From: Linyphia triangularis
Taxonomy: Eukaryota > Arthropoda > Arachnida > Araneae > Linyphiidae
NCBI GenBank assembly: GCA_963978545.1
Contig: OZ021722.1
Coordinates: forward strand, 8,523,401-8,587,400
DNA: 64,000 nucleotides
Direction: 5' to 3'
In this document: piece after piece, positions 34,900-46,881 of the stretch
How positions within the stretch are numbered: position 1 is the stretch's first letter
How the letters are laid out: every line of letters begins with the position of its first letter
The notes under the pieces: model-generated
The model's database searches: none
Told to the model about the DNA's origin: nothing
The model's input: only the letters and a program-made list of their open reading frames with translations
Position numbers and translations under genes: made by a program

Positions 34900-35990
34900 A
34901 AAACAGTGTTGTAAATGTAAAGTCGCCTAACTGTGGATTTAACGGTCTGTTTGCATCTCTTTTTTTTTTTTTTTTTTTTTCCCTTCTTTTTTTCTCATAA
35001 GTTGGAATATATTTTTGTGCATGTTAGTTTTTATTCTTTAAAGATTTAAATTTCGAATAGAGTGTAAGAAATTAAAAGCTTGTAGACTGATAATTAGGAT
35101 GCGAAATTGCGTGTTTTAATTACAGTAATTAATTATAAAGTATGCAGCAAAAATACTGAAAAGTTTAAAACGTTCACCTATTTGTTTTAATTAAAGTACA
35201 ATTTTGCGAATGGGACATACTAATACACTAAGACATAAACAATAATGTTATTTAAAAATGATTCAAAAGGGAAAGGCAGCAGTAAATATGTACAACTTAA
35301 TTCTATCTCATATATAGTAACGATATGAATATGAATTGTTTTATAAATTAACATTTGCAGCCGTGAAGTATTTTGGCGAATATTTCAAATTGTGTTTCTG
35401 ATTTAACAAGAATATATTTTTAGTTCAGTTCTCAGAAAGTATATGAAATGGATAAGGTGTGTCATTTTCAAAATTAAAATTATAAATATTTGAAAAAGTA
35501 ATGAGAATAATATCTGAAATATTTCAAGACATGTATGTTCTGCCAATATTCCAAGTGCCTATATATATGAAATAGCTATGTCAAAGGGATAAAATCAACA
35601 AAAAAGTTGTCTGTTTACAAAATTAAACACTTGTAAACACAACATTGTCAAAGTCCTGTCCTCTTACAAACTACGTCTATTTATTTTCCTTCGTAACGAC
35701 TCACTCCCCATAACGACTAAAAGTTTTAAATTCTTCAAACAAGCAAAAGAAATATACACGTGTATTAGCATGTTTTATCCTTTATCATTGAGGAAACCTG
35801 AGCATGCTGACCGACTTTTGGAGGTAGAAGAGCTAAAAATGTATCTTTCTATATTTCGCATATTTTGCTGATAGGGATGTTTTTAATATTTTAAATTAGC
35901 TGCAAACACCAAGCACACGCTGGTAACAGAAATGGTGCTTTGTTAATGAATATAAAAATTGGCTTATATTGAAATTAATTAAATAATATT
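34900..35990. other. Intergenic AT-rich DNA
   Basis: No gene. A copy of a short dispersed repeat (inverted to 14160-14225, sharing AACAGAAATGGTGCTTTG) lies at about 35890-35970. Confidence 0.5.
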
Positions 35991-36002
35991 AATTAATAAA
36001 AT

Positions 36003-36066
36003 AAACCCATAAATACAAAGTTTTTAATATAATAAAATTATATTAAAAACTTGTATTTTTATGGGT
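36003..36066. repeat. AT-rich near-perfect palindrome
   Basis: AACCCATAAATACAAAGTTT and its complement pair around ATAAAAT, continuing through TTAATATA. Confidence 0.7.
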
Positions 36067-36199
36067 TATATTATTTTGTATTAAAAGCGTTATAAAAACT
36101 ATTGCCATAAAGTAATATGGGCCAACTTGTTCCAAATACGGGATGAGTAATCACATAAAGACGGATATATCGGAACCTCGAATGGATTGATTTTATGAA

Positions 36200-36380
36200 T
36201 TGGTTGGTTGTTTTCAGATTATCTGGCACCTTCAGCAACACGAGGGCTATAATGCGACGAAACATTCGTCATTAGACAAGCCAACATACATTTACAAACA
36301 CCCATGCCTAACACGGGACTCGAACCCGCAACCTCGAGGTCTAGAAGCCAGCATGCTAACCACTATACCGTTTGGTCGGC
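36200..36380 (-). mobile_element. SINE-A, full length
   Basis: It is bounded by a perfect TTGATTTTATGAA duplication (36187-36199, 36381-36393). Confidence 0.9.
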
Positions 36381-36839
36381 TTGATTTTATGAAAGGTTTA
36401 AGCCATTGCATCACCATATATTGAATTTCTCAATTATTTTCTTGGAAAGTGGATGGATTCTGATTTTATACCTGTTTCACCAAATTTATAGAATCTAGAC
36501 TGGAATACAGCATTTTGAAGCTTTACGCAGCATCGTCCTAATATTTCACTAGAAACTCCATCGCCACTGAAACACTGTTGTTTTCAATGCACATTCAGGA
36601 AAATTTCTCTTTGTTGTATTTTCAAACACTCCTAAATTTCACTTCTATTCATACCAGAAAACAAGACAACAAGATTACGCTCCAACACATCCACTGTTTT
36701 AAAACAATCCACAATGTAAGTATCATCATATGCTTTATCTCTCAAGTATTTCAACAATTCTCTGATAAAATACCTATCAAGTGGATTTCATATGTACTGC
36801 AATGTCCAGTTATAAAATTATTTCACGTCTTTTGAATAA

Positions 36840-37037
36840 GACGACCTGCTTCATTTCGTTGGGGCCAACTTGCCACACAGCTACATCGATATAGATAAAC
36901 AACTGGATAGACTGCTTAAAGCTGGGAAAATGAAGCCGTTGCCAGATGCAATTGGTGGGATAAGAAATACGGATTGCCTAGGATTGAAAATAAAAGTTTG
37001 GGTTGTACACAGCAGAAATGTCAATAGTAGACCTTAA
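36840..37037 (+). CDS. Unidentified open frame without ATG, possibly an exon or gene relic
   Basis: Between stops the + strand reads DDLLHFVGANLPHSYIDIDK, QLDRLLKAGKMKPLPDAIGG and IRNTDCLGLK, ending at TAA 37037. The amphipathic, mixed composition looks coding, but no ATG opens it. A possible upstream exon end (CACAAT|GTAAGT) is at 36716. No family recognised. Confidence 0.2.
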   Translation, partial: DDLLHFVGANLPHSYIDIDKQLDRLLKAGKMKPLPDAIGGIRNTDCLGLKIKVWVVHSRNVNSRP

Positions 37038-37826
37038 TTAATAATAATGTGCAAAAAAATATATACTCTAACACTTAAAAAGGTTTTTCGCATTCCCATC
37101 CAACTATAAAAGTGAACTGTGATTGGTTAATCATCCCCCCAGTTTCGCAATCCCCTGCGCGATTTTCTCTTTGCATTGATAATGGAGCAGTCTATCCAGT
37201 TGTTTATCTATATCGATGCATAGCTACGCTTCGGCTATTTCCGGTTCTAACCTATTTCAGTTCCTTAATTACGTTAATACTATTCTTTAACTATTACCGT
37301 TTAAGATAGTAATTATCTATTTCATTGGCGGATCCTGCGAGGGACGGAAAGGGCGATCTCCCCCCCCCCCCTCCCCTCTGTTATTCATGAACCGCCCACT
37401 TTTTAACGTGCGCTGCTCTCTGGCTTTGGATGTATGAAATCAATCAAGATTTAACAAACCCGCACTGAACATTTTTAATATAAATATTGTCATTACCGAA
37501 AAAATGGAGATGAAAAAGCCGAGGATGAAGCAAGACAACAAAGCAAATAATAGATTTGAAAATGTTCAATGTGTATATCTATTCGTAGTTAGATTGTTCT
37601 GTCTATCATATTTAACAATAATTTACCCTGAATCAAATAGTAAATAGACAACTCTAATTTATTGTCGTTGATTCACACATAGCCAACAATTGGTCGCCTT
37701 TATGTTATTGAGACTTTTTACCTTCTTGTAACATATTCTGTATAATCAAAGTTAATTTATCCCATGGTATAGTAATCCAACTTAAGAGCAACAAAATTTA
37801 CCTAGGCTATTCAACAGCCCAGTCTA

Positions 37827-38029
37827 CACTGTTAAAAAATTTGTTCCACCTTGCACCAAAAATTGGTTCCCATTTAGCTGCCACCAACATTTGGTGCTTA
37901 GTTTCACGATTTAATGGTGCAACCTCGGACCGTAAGCACCATTAAATCGCAAAACTAAGCACCAAATGTTGGTGGCAGCTAAATGGGAACCAAATTTTGG
38001 TGCATGGTGGACAAATTTTTTTAACAGTG
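37827..38029. mobile_element. 203-bp palindromic MITE with CACTG ends
   Basis: The two halves are near-perfect reverse complements (CACTGTTAAAAAATTTGTTC ... with internal GCACCAAATGTTGGTGGCAG), flanked by TA (37825-37826, 38030-38031). Ends resemble the 5.29-kb element. The centre is about CAACCTCGGACCGTAAG. Confidence 0.85.
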
Positions 38030-38157
38030 TACAACGGTTCACATGGGAATTTGCCAGTTTCGAGCCGATATTAGCCAGAGGATTAGCGCCACTGTGGTTG
38101 AACCAACCTGCTCAAGTCCTCCCTACATTGAATGCAGCCTCTTGAAATTATTAATAA

Positions 38158-38795
38158 AACTAGGGGGTGTAGAACATTGCACAACTTTCAATTACACTGT
38201 ATTACTGATGTGGATTTGTGTCAATTACCGTTTTTATATTTTCATCATTCGCTTAAAGAAAATGGTCAGTTTGGCGATATTTTTTGCGATAATTCTTGTA
38301 TGGGTCTTCGACAAAAAAAAAAAAAAAATAATAATAATGATAATAATAATAATTCTTTGCCAAAATAATGCTTTTGGCGATATACGTTTTAATAATTAAT
38401 TTTTTTACTATCCTTTCTTATAAGTGAAACTGGTTAGAGGAGAAAAAACGATCGTTGATGAGCTATGTTCAAAGGAAAGAGAGCTCGGCGTTGAAGGCAT
38501 TCGTTTTTCAAATTTTTACGCCATTAAAGCATTTTTAAGGAAATTTCGGAGGTGGGAATGTTTAGAACACCTTAGAAGGCATTACCATAGCGATTTTGAT
38601 CAAAATCATTGGAGCCGTTTTTTAGCAATCATTGAAAAACATTATTTTTTCAATGAAAAATACCTTATACGCATGCGCGATTTTGACTAAAACAATGATA
38701 GTAGGTCCCATGGCCACAATCTACCCGCACACCAAATTTTAAGATCGTAGGTCAATTTGTTCGTGAGTTTTCTGATCACAGACAGACTTTTTTTT
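38158..38795 (+). repeat. Dispersed repeat family G, copy 1
   Basis: It aligns with 46882-47680 minus its SINE (GAACATTGCACAACTTTCAA, GAAATTTCGGAGGTGGG, TTACCATAGCGATTTT, TTGGAGCCGTTTTTTRGCAA) and ends in ACAGACAGAC. The 88-codon frame at 38424-38690 is not conserved in the other copy, so I treat it as non-coding. Confidence 0.65.
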
Positions 38796-39959
38796 TTTTT
38801 TTTCCTAGATCATTTTTTGAAATCAGAAAGTTCCAAAACGTAGAAAAATACAAAAAAAAAATCTAAAACAATATTTGACCGAATCCTATACTTTCATTAC
38901 CCTATGAATACATATGGGTAATTGAAAGTAAAAAATTATAACGTATCGCATTCATACAGAGGTAATTTTTCTCACTTAGAACTGTCAAATATCAGAGTAA
39001 AATATGTTTCCTTTGCAAAGAATAAAATTTTCAATGAAGTTATAAATGATATGTCAAATGCAGAAAGAAAAATATCATCTCCCCTTTCCTCTTTTCCGTA
39101 AATTCTCCCCACTTTAACAAAAATTTCAAGTTAACACGGGCAATTATGAATGCGAATTTCTTCCTGCATAAACAATATTGACCACCAATAAATCGAACAA
39201 TAATCCAAGTACAAAAACATCTTTCGAGAAAGAAGAAAGGGAAAAAAGTTTTACTGGGAAGAGAGAAAAATAGCTTTTTTCCCCACAAAAGCCATGACGA
39301 GACTAATAAATGAATATCATTTTTAAACAGAGAAGAAGAAAAAAAAAGAAAAAAAACTCACGAAAAAGATATAAAATCAAAAGAAAAGTACAGAACTATC
39401 ATCGTTCCTGAAAACAATTTAAACTGCATAAGTTTTAACGGGAAAACTAATAAATAACAATAAAACTGCAATGATTTTTTTTAAAGAAAGTAACGCCAAA
39501 AGAAAAAGGCTCCTACCCGACACGTGCGCTATTCTGAAATTCCAAAGTAGCCCAAACCTCTGCTTCCCTGCTGAGACAACTCCCTTTTTCTCTCTGAGCA
39601 AATATAGTTGTCAATCTAATATGACAAGTGACAACGCTACGCCCCTCTTCTGTGTATGCTCACTTTACAAGTGGCAGGGAACACCGTCGAGAAGTGGAAG
39701 GGGGAGGCGAGGATTTCATTGTTACTCCGCCAGGGTGTTTCTAAAAGAGGGCTAAAACACGCTTTATTTCATTACATATGGGAGATAAGTTGTTAAAACT
39801 TAGCTGCCAGTGTCTTGAACATGGGAGTCAGTCAGAAGCCAACTTTCTTTTTTGTTGTTTATTTGTTTAAAAAGGATTCAAATGTTATTAATTAAGTACC
39901 ATTTGCATATATAAGGTAATTAAAAAAAAAAAAAATAAGAAATAAAAAATATCACGCAC

Positions 39960-40025
39960 CGGCGCGAGACCGGCACTGCGAAAGGAATTCTCTCTATCAG
40001 TGCCGGGTCTCGCGCCGGTTGGAGA
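39960..40025. repeat. GC-rich hairpin
   Basis: ACCGGCGCGAGACCGGCACTG and CAGTGCCGGGTCTCGCGCCGGT pair as a ~22-bp stem around a loop of about 20 bp. A looser related GC-rich stretch follows at 40165-40240. Confidence 0.6.
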
Positions 40026-40257
40026 TCATGATTTTACAGACTTTAATTTACATAAATCGTTTATTATTTATATTTTTGTAATCATTTTCAAAACAATAAT
40101 TATTTATTAATCAACAATCTTCCAAAATCATTTTAAATTTAAATGACAGACACGTTAGCATGTTACTTCGCGCGATGCCGGCGCCGTACTGCCTCATGAA
40201 AGTTTGTCGGTAGGCATCTCGAGCTGGCGCCAAACCGGCAGCTAAGTTATTAAGAGG

Positions 40258-40412
40258 TTGGTTGGTTGTTTTCAGATTATCTGGCGCCGTAAGCAACACG
40301 AGGGCTATACTGCGCCGAAACATTCGTCATTAGACAAGCCAACATACATTTACAAACACCCATGCCTAACACGGAACTCGAAGCACGTTAACCACTATAC
40401 CGTTTGATCGGC
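40258..40412 (-). mobile_element. SINE-A with internal deletion
   Basis: Tail and body are normal, but the tRNA part jumps from GGAACTCGAA to GCACGTTAACC, losing the anticodon-arm region. Weak flanking repeats TTAAGAGG (40250-40257, 40419-40426). Confidence 0.8.
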
Positions 40413-40427
40413 ATAGGCTTAAGAGGA

Positions 40428-40850
40428 AGTCCTAGTAAGGATCATTCCCTACACTCGCTATGTTACAATCTTCTAGTCCGATGCATTTAGAAACTACTTT
40501 CCATAAAACCTTGAAATTTGGGAAGTGGGTTACGTAAAATATCACTTAATGAAATAACATAAATTGCGTTCATTTGATATCTGTCTATAAAATAAATGAA
40601 AATTAAAATAGCAAAAGACAAAACCAGGTGGAGCCACTGCATATGCATTGACGTAAGGATTTCAAATATGAAATAAAATAAATTAAACACTATTTTCGAG
40701 TGTTCAGTTTATGTCATTTCATTAAGTGATAATTTTCGTACCCGCTCACCAAATGGCAAGGTTTCATACCAAGTAGTTTCTAAATGCACTGGACGAGAAG
40801 ATAGTGACGTAGCGAGTATAGGGAATGATCCTTATTACTATACAGAGTAG
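40428..40850. mobile_element. Foldback element F1, copy 1
   Basis: Arms carry AGGATCATTCCCTACACTCG, then TGCATTTAGAAACTACTTTC and TATCACTTAATGAAATRACA, in inverted orientation at both ends around a ~100-bp centre. A second copy is at about 46435-46815. Confidence 0.65.
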
Positions 40851-40896
40851 CGATCCCTCTAATAGGACTTCATATTAAGAGAGATTGCTACTCTGT
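40842..40896. repeat. Small hairpin ACAGAGTAGC
   Basis: ACAGAGTAGCGATCCCTCT and its near-complement AGAGAGATTGCTACTCTGT enclose a 17-bp loop at the edge of foldback F1; a C-run follows. Confidence 0.5.
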
Positions 40897-41155
40897 CATT
40901 CCCCCCCCCCCCCCATAGACTTAATGCTTCCATATTATTGGTCATAATATCAATCGAAGTAATGCATTTAAACATGTGAATTTTTACGCCACGTACAACA
41001 ACAGTTATAAAATATCATTAACAAATTTTGACGGGAATAAAAAAATCTGAGTCTTCTTTTTTTTTTTTTATCATAATTTAAAAAGTTTTTATGAGACACC
41101 TTATAATAATAAGGAAAACAACGATAATTTTTCTGCATATTCGCAGTTACAACAT

Positions 41156-41497
41156 CCCAGGTAGCACAACGGTATTGGCCAATGTCAGAAACAAGGGTTC
41201 TGGGAAAATTGGAATGTCCATGTCAAAACTCGAGCATCCTTCCAAAATACACGATTTAAAAAATGACAATCAACGTGTCAAAACCATCACAAAACATATT
41301 TTTTACACTCTCCTTCCTTTCTTATAACACTGTATTTTAATTTAAAACTCTGCATCAACATTTCAAAACTTCCAGTACATTTTAGCCAGCACTGGTCGAG
41401 ATTGGCCATAATCAGTAGCAACGACCAGTCGACAACAGTCCACGTCGAGATTTGCCATAGTTGTGCGACGTTGGCCAGCATATTTGTGCTACTGGGG
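41156..41497 (+). mobile_element. MITE with CCCAGGTAGCACA end, copy 2
   Basis: Starts CCCAGGTAGCACAACGG and ends TTTGTGCTACTGGGGG, giving imperfect terminal repeats; interior matches copy 1 (TTATAACACTGTATTTTAAT, TTTCAAAACTTCCAGTA). Confidence 0.65.
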
Positions 41498-42221
41498 GTT
41501 TGATTAAACTGAAAAACAAGAAGTAAATTTGACCCATAAACCAATGACATGGCTAGTGTCCAGGGTAAAAGTGCTAAAAACAAATTCCTCGGTACGCTAG
41601 CCTTAATCGTGGCGGTAACTCCAACTGAAGCTTGATATTTTTTAAATGCAAATTCACAATATTTTACATATGATATAAAAGCTAAATACTCTTAATTTGC
41701 ATATTTATTTTCTCAATAATATAAATAACAATACATGCATAAAGATTTATGAGGTATTATTAATTAGTTATTAATAAAAAAAAAAAGTTTAAAAAAAAAA
41801 TTGTTCTGGTAATCCTTACAAACCCCACTACACCCCTGCGTAGTGTCTGTAACAGGTTTTCCCACGATCTTGTTGGACTATGAAGCGCCTTCATGTCTCC
41901 CTGACAACTGTCAGCCACCTGTGAAATGCAAAATTCCAAACAGTTTCTAGATTTTGAAATCAAGCATGAAATGGCTCGTTAAATTCACTGGTGCAGAAAC
42001 TCATACCTCCAGGGGTTCAAAGAAGATTGATTCTATAGATGACACTGCGACAGGTCCTTTTCTTGTCTCCTTGTAATGCTTGTCTCGTTAACATTCCATT
42101 AATCTGCAACAGCCCATTCACTGGATTTGTCGTTTAACAATCAATTGCCATTCGGGCATTGTAGCACTGTCCTTGTTATTGTGGGTAGATCGAAATTGAA
42201 GCACTTATTTTAGAAAGAGTT

Positions 42222-42412
42222 CTAAAAGTAAAGCAAAAAAAATCCTTAACTTGGGAAGAAAAATATGCCTTACTCATTGAAATTGATGATTGAGTCAAGA
42301 CTAAAACTGAAATGGCTGCTGATTTTGGAATTCCAAAAAGCACATTGTTCACAAATTTAAAGAATCGTGAAAAAATTAAAGCAGCTTACACAACAAACAA
42401 ATTTGAACCCAA
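42222..42412 (+). pseudogene. pogo/Tigger-like transposase N-terminal fragment
   Basis: The + strand reads KKSLTWEEKYALLIEIDD, then a TGA (42291-42293) where the family has a small residue, then VKTKTEMAADFGIPKSTLF and TNLKNREKIK. This matches the psq/CENP-B-type helix-turn-helix of Tigger/Jerky-like transposases (pattern K.E.A..FGIPKSTLST.LKN). The rest of the transposase is not present downstream. Confidence 0.7.
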
Positions 42413-42782
42413 ATGCCATCTTCAGCAGAAGCTTCCGTTCCCGTTGCCCTCAACAATTTGCACAGATTTCTCTTTCGTCAAAATGCCTGAATTCGTCAAA
42501 ATTCGTTTCGAATCCGGTAAAATGCTTGAACAGTATAGGCTTAGGCCACGCGTGCATTTTTTCATGCTGTGTAGAATACTTCATTTCATCTATACATCCT
42601 GTTTTATCCATATTGTCAGTCTAGATTGTAGATTAATCTGATATTCTTTTTTGTATATATTCAATTAGAGAAAGAGTAATATTTTTAGGCGAACGGTAAA
42701 ATTATTAATAATTAAAAAACGGTAAAATTTACAGTAAAATTATTATTATTAATACCATGTTAGACTGATTTTATCAGATATG

Positions 42783-42817
42783 GTTGGTTGGTTGATCAAC
42801 GACCTATTTTTATGCAC
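42783..42817 (-). mobile_element. SINE-B tail fragment
   Basis: Only the tail GGTTGGTTGGTTGATCAACG and CCTATTTTTATGCAC remain, the usual 5'-truncated form. Confidence 0.5.
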
Positions 42818-42819
42818 TT

Positions 42820-44400
42820 ATCATACATGTATGTCGTTTGAAATATAAAGACCATGTAGCACTGAAACTCTATTTACAACATTTAGAAAACAAAAACAGC
42901 CATTTACTTTGATCAATTCTCCTTTTTTTTTTCAGTTTATATTAGACTTAAGTAGACCAAATATGTTGTATAACGATTTTTTTGGTGCAATGAGATTTAC
43001 AAATATGTTATTTACTTCAAAGATTTTCGACCTTTTAGCTACTTTAATGCGATAATTCTATCTGAATAATGGCATCTGAATGAATCAAGTACACAATATA
43101 TATTATGTCCCTAATGACGTAACTGATGTTGCCAATTAAGCTCACTTTTGAAATATGCTAGTTTTCTGACCCAGAAATCAGAAATCATTTGCGTACTTCT
43201 TCATTGAAAATCAAAGTGCATTGGATGACCAGAAGAAAAAGTGGGTTAATATATATACTAGCAAGTTACGACATATTTGGCAGTCGGATTTAGTTCAAGT
43301 CATTAAATGTAAATTTTCGACCAGTTTTGGCCATTTTTGCCACAGCAGACGAGGGGATTTACATTCTTCTTACTTTTCTTCGCATTCTATAAAAAATACA
43401 GAATGATGTTCGATGATGTACCTCAACATGCAGTCGTCTATTAGTAATACAGGTAGAATTGAAATAAAGGATATATAAAAAGACAATAAACTACGCGTGA
43501 AAAAAGTACATTTAAAATAGCATTAATTGAAAACGTATAATTTGAACGAAAGGGGCCTTTAACATTCTTTTTCAGAAAACATGTTTAGATGAAAATGCAT
43601 TGAATTGTTCGAGAAATTGATTAAATTGAACTTTTGAATATTTTGTATGATTAAACTTTCAACTGCAGTGGCATAAACTGTTACATAATTCATATGGAAG
43701 AATGGTTTGAGAGGCCACTCATAAGCGTGATTAAAAGTTGACGGAAAATTAATAAAATATTATTTAAGTACTATTATTTATTTGAAATGAGGAGGGACCA
43801 TTGTTCACTTTCAAGGGTGGAAACATTTCATGAAAAATGACTCGGGTCTGAAACTGCATACAACAGTTAAAGCTTATAAACTTTAGGATAATGCTGATAA
43901 TTATTGAATAAAATAATTTTTTATTCATGCATATATTGCACCCTTTCTACAAAAATGACATAAGTCAAAATTTATCATTTTGAGTAAAAAATCCGAGACT
44001 GCATGTACTTGAAGCTAGTTGAATGGCACAAGATTGTTTTCATATTAAATTCAAGTTGAAACAGACTTAAGCGTCCTTCCAGCCCATATAATCTATGATT
44101 ATGTATACACTTTAACTTAAAAAAAAGAATTTTGGGTTGTGTCACTTTTGTAGCAAGAGTGCGGTAAAACATCGCGAAATCAGAAATTTTAAGGTAATTT
44201 CACTGGTAATGCATTGCTGCGAATTTGTCAACATCACTTAAGCCTAACTGAACACAGGGCAAATCAGTTTCTGCATCGATAAATGATTTACAGTAAGCAA
44301 AAAACATTTACCATATATGTAAAATAAAACATTTTACTTACCTTGATATTCGATTAATGATTTAAATACTCTGTGCTAGACATTGCTCTCGGTCTTGATG
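42820..44400. other. Intergenic AT-rich DNA
   Basis: Only short chance frames; no motif or splice context that I can support. Confidence 0.5.
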
Positions 44401-44439
44401 CGGTTGTCCGGTTGTTGTCGATTTCAATCGAAGTTACGG

Positions 44440-44593
44440 TTGCGGTGATCCGAGGTTGCGCCATATTTTCGTGCAACCTCCTCATCAGTATTTTTCGTTG
44501 ATGGAAGTTGCACCAAAAAGTGGTGCAACTGCCTGCCAGCCATGAAATTGCACCAAAATTTGGTTCAACGTTGAACTGAATTTTTTAACAGTG
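44440..44593. mobile_element. Half of a related CACTG MITE
   Basis: It ends TTTTTTAACAGTG followed by TA and contains TGCACCAAAATTTGGTTC-type repeats like the MITE at 37827-38029, but the matching left end is missing. Confidence 0.5.
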
Positions 44594-45360
44594 TAGCACG
44601 CTAACCATTTATTTGGGAGATTTTCAATCGAAGTTGCGGCTATTCATCGTCTAAGCAAATATGAAAGTTTAAGAAGTAGCGTCGTAAATGTTTAGTTAAT
44701 TGATAAAGTTCATCACCAGACAACAAGGGGCAAATTACCATTCAATCAGATTTGGAAATCCTCTATCACATTTTGTCAGCTTTGTTTTACAACAAATGAG
44801 AGATAAAGCTAACTTCTAATGAAAGTGCATCACATATATGAACTGGTGTTATGAAGTGCCCCAAATAAAGAGCAGCCCAAACATGACAACCTTATCAGAA
44901 ATTCATCGAATTCTGCATAATATTATTATTGAAAAATGTTGACTAAACAGTAAACATAATAAGACAACCTAAGACCTTGCACTTGCGAGGCGGATAGTCA
45001 AATCTATCTGTTCAATCAAAATGTTTCAGTTCAGTTCTGAATTTCAATTTCATACTCAGCAACATAACAGCAAGACAAATATTTGTTTATCTCTCGTTAA
45101 AAAAATAACTAATATCGTGAATGACGATTCTGGCGGCCGTCAGAGAAATCAAAACATGATTTGATATTCGAAGAAGTAAATAGTCAATAAAGAAAAACTT
45201 GTATTTAACAGTACTGTCTTTAACAACTAACCTGCATATATTGATATTTTCTTTAGTCCTGTAAAAATTCATATTCACTCGATATGTTTTGAATCTGCCC
45301 ACAATGATAATCACCTTTGGTAGATGTACCTGTCTATAACAATAATTCTACCCAATCAAG

Positions 45361-45537
45361 TTGGTTGTTTTCAGATTATCTGGCACCGTCAGCAACACGA
45401 GGGCTGTAATGCTCCGAAACATTCGTCATTAGACAAGCCAACATACATTTACAAACACCCATGCCTAACACGGGACTCGAACCCACAACCTCGCGGTCTA
45501 GAAGCTAGCACGCTAACCACTATACCGTTTGGTCGGC
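45361..45537 (-). mobile_element. SINE-A, full length
   Basis: It is bounded by TCTACCCAATCAAG / TCTACCCGATCAAG (45347-45360, 45538-45551). Confidence 0.9.
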
Positions 45538-45660
45538 TCTACCCGATCAAGAAAGTAGATTGTATATACGTATATCCAGATTTTATTTTTATCTTGATCA
45601 GGAATAAAGTAGGGTCAGTACGGCGTACCAGTACTTTTTTAAGAGCTGGTACTTCTTACA

Positions 45661-45696
<36 letters not shown>

Positions 45697-46434
45697 CTAA
45701 TACTTTATTTTTATATATTAAGTATATACAAAAATTCAAATTTCATCCAAAATTTTGTATATACTTAATATTATATACAATAGTATCTTTACTTACTATG
45801 CAGATTATACTTTTCCAAAATACTGCCTTAGTAGAAAATGCTTAAATATAATCAAACTAAGTTAATTTAGTTTCTGATCTGAACTCGTGAGATAGATGGC
45901 CCAATTTTATTTCATAACATAATTATTTTGGGTGATCACTTGTCTGAACTACTGACCATGGTAGAAAAGGGAGGGAACATTTTATTTTTATAGTTTAAAA
46001 ATTGCATAAAGATGAAAAGGCAACTTTACCCATGTGCTTTGCCTAGAGTGTCTTTGTCTAGAGATCTTCGGAAGAAACCGCCAATCAACGAACTATCTCT
46101 CTTGACATATACAGTAATTTCTTGGTTCTAAATAAAGTTTTTGAGGTATTTTTTGTTTCAAACGATAAATGATAGTATTTCAAGTTTATTTTTAAAAGAA
46201 TTTAGTTAATTTCTCTAGTCTTTTTTTTTTTTTTTTTAATATCTTGTAAACATTTTTTTTTTTTTTTTTTTTAATTACTTTTCTTAAAAAAAAAAAATTC
46301 TGAGTAAAATCCAAGTATAAAATACTAGTAAAGTTGTAGAAAACCTTTTAGATTGCATAATGCTAAAAAAAAAAAAAATCGTCTGTCAAAATTTTGAAAA
46401 TTAAAGTCAGGAGAATCATTTGGATCATTAACAA

Positions 46435-46815
46435 TACTCACTATGTTACAATCTTCTAGCCCAGTGCATTTAGAAACTACTTTCTATAAAACTTTGAAAT
46501 TTGATAACTGGGTATGAAAAAGTTCACTTAATCAAATGACATAATTTTTTATTTTTTTATTTCATGAGTATATATTATAAATGAAAATTAAAATAGCAAA
46601 AGACATAATTAGTTGAAGCCACTGCATAGGCATAAGGATTTCAAATATAAAATTAAACATATTAGACGCTATTTTCGAGTTTTTAGTTTTTGTCATTTCA
46701 TTAAGTAATCATTTTTGTATCTACTTACCAAATTTAAAGATTTAATGCATAGTAGTTTCTAAATGCACTGGAATAGCAGATCATAATATACGTTGTGTAA
46801 GGAATAATCCTTACC
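46435..46815. mobile_element. Foldback element F1, copy 2
   Basis: The same arm motifs (ACTCACTATGTTACAATCTT, GTGCATTTAGAAACTACTTT) in inverted pairs, more diverged than copy 1. Confidence 0.6.
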
Positions 46816-46881
46816 AGGACTTTCTCTCCAAAAAATTGAAAACAAAAAACGCTATTAAAGAGTAAAAAAAAAAACTGCTTA

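Noticed and set aside
38424..38690. 88-codon frame starting MKLVRGEKTIVDEL
   Set aside because: It lies in a dispersed repeat and the other copy (about 47.33-47.58 kb) has stops and shifts at the same place.
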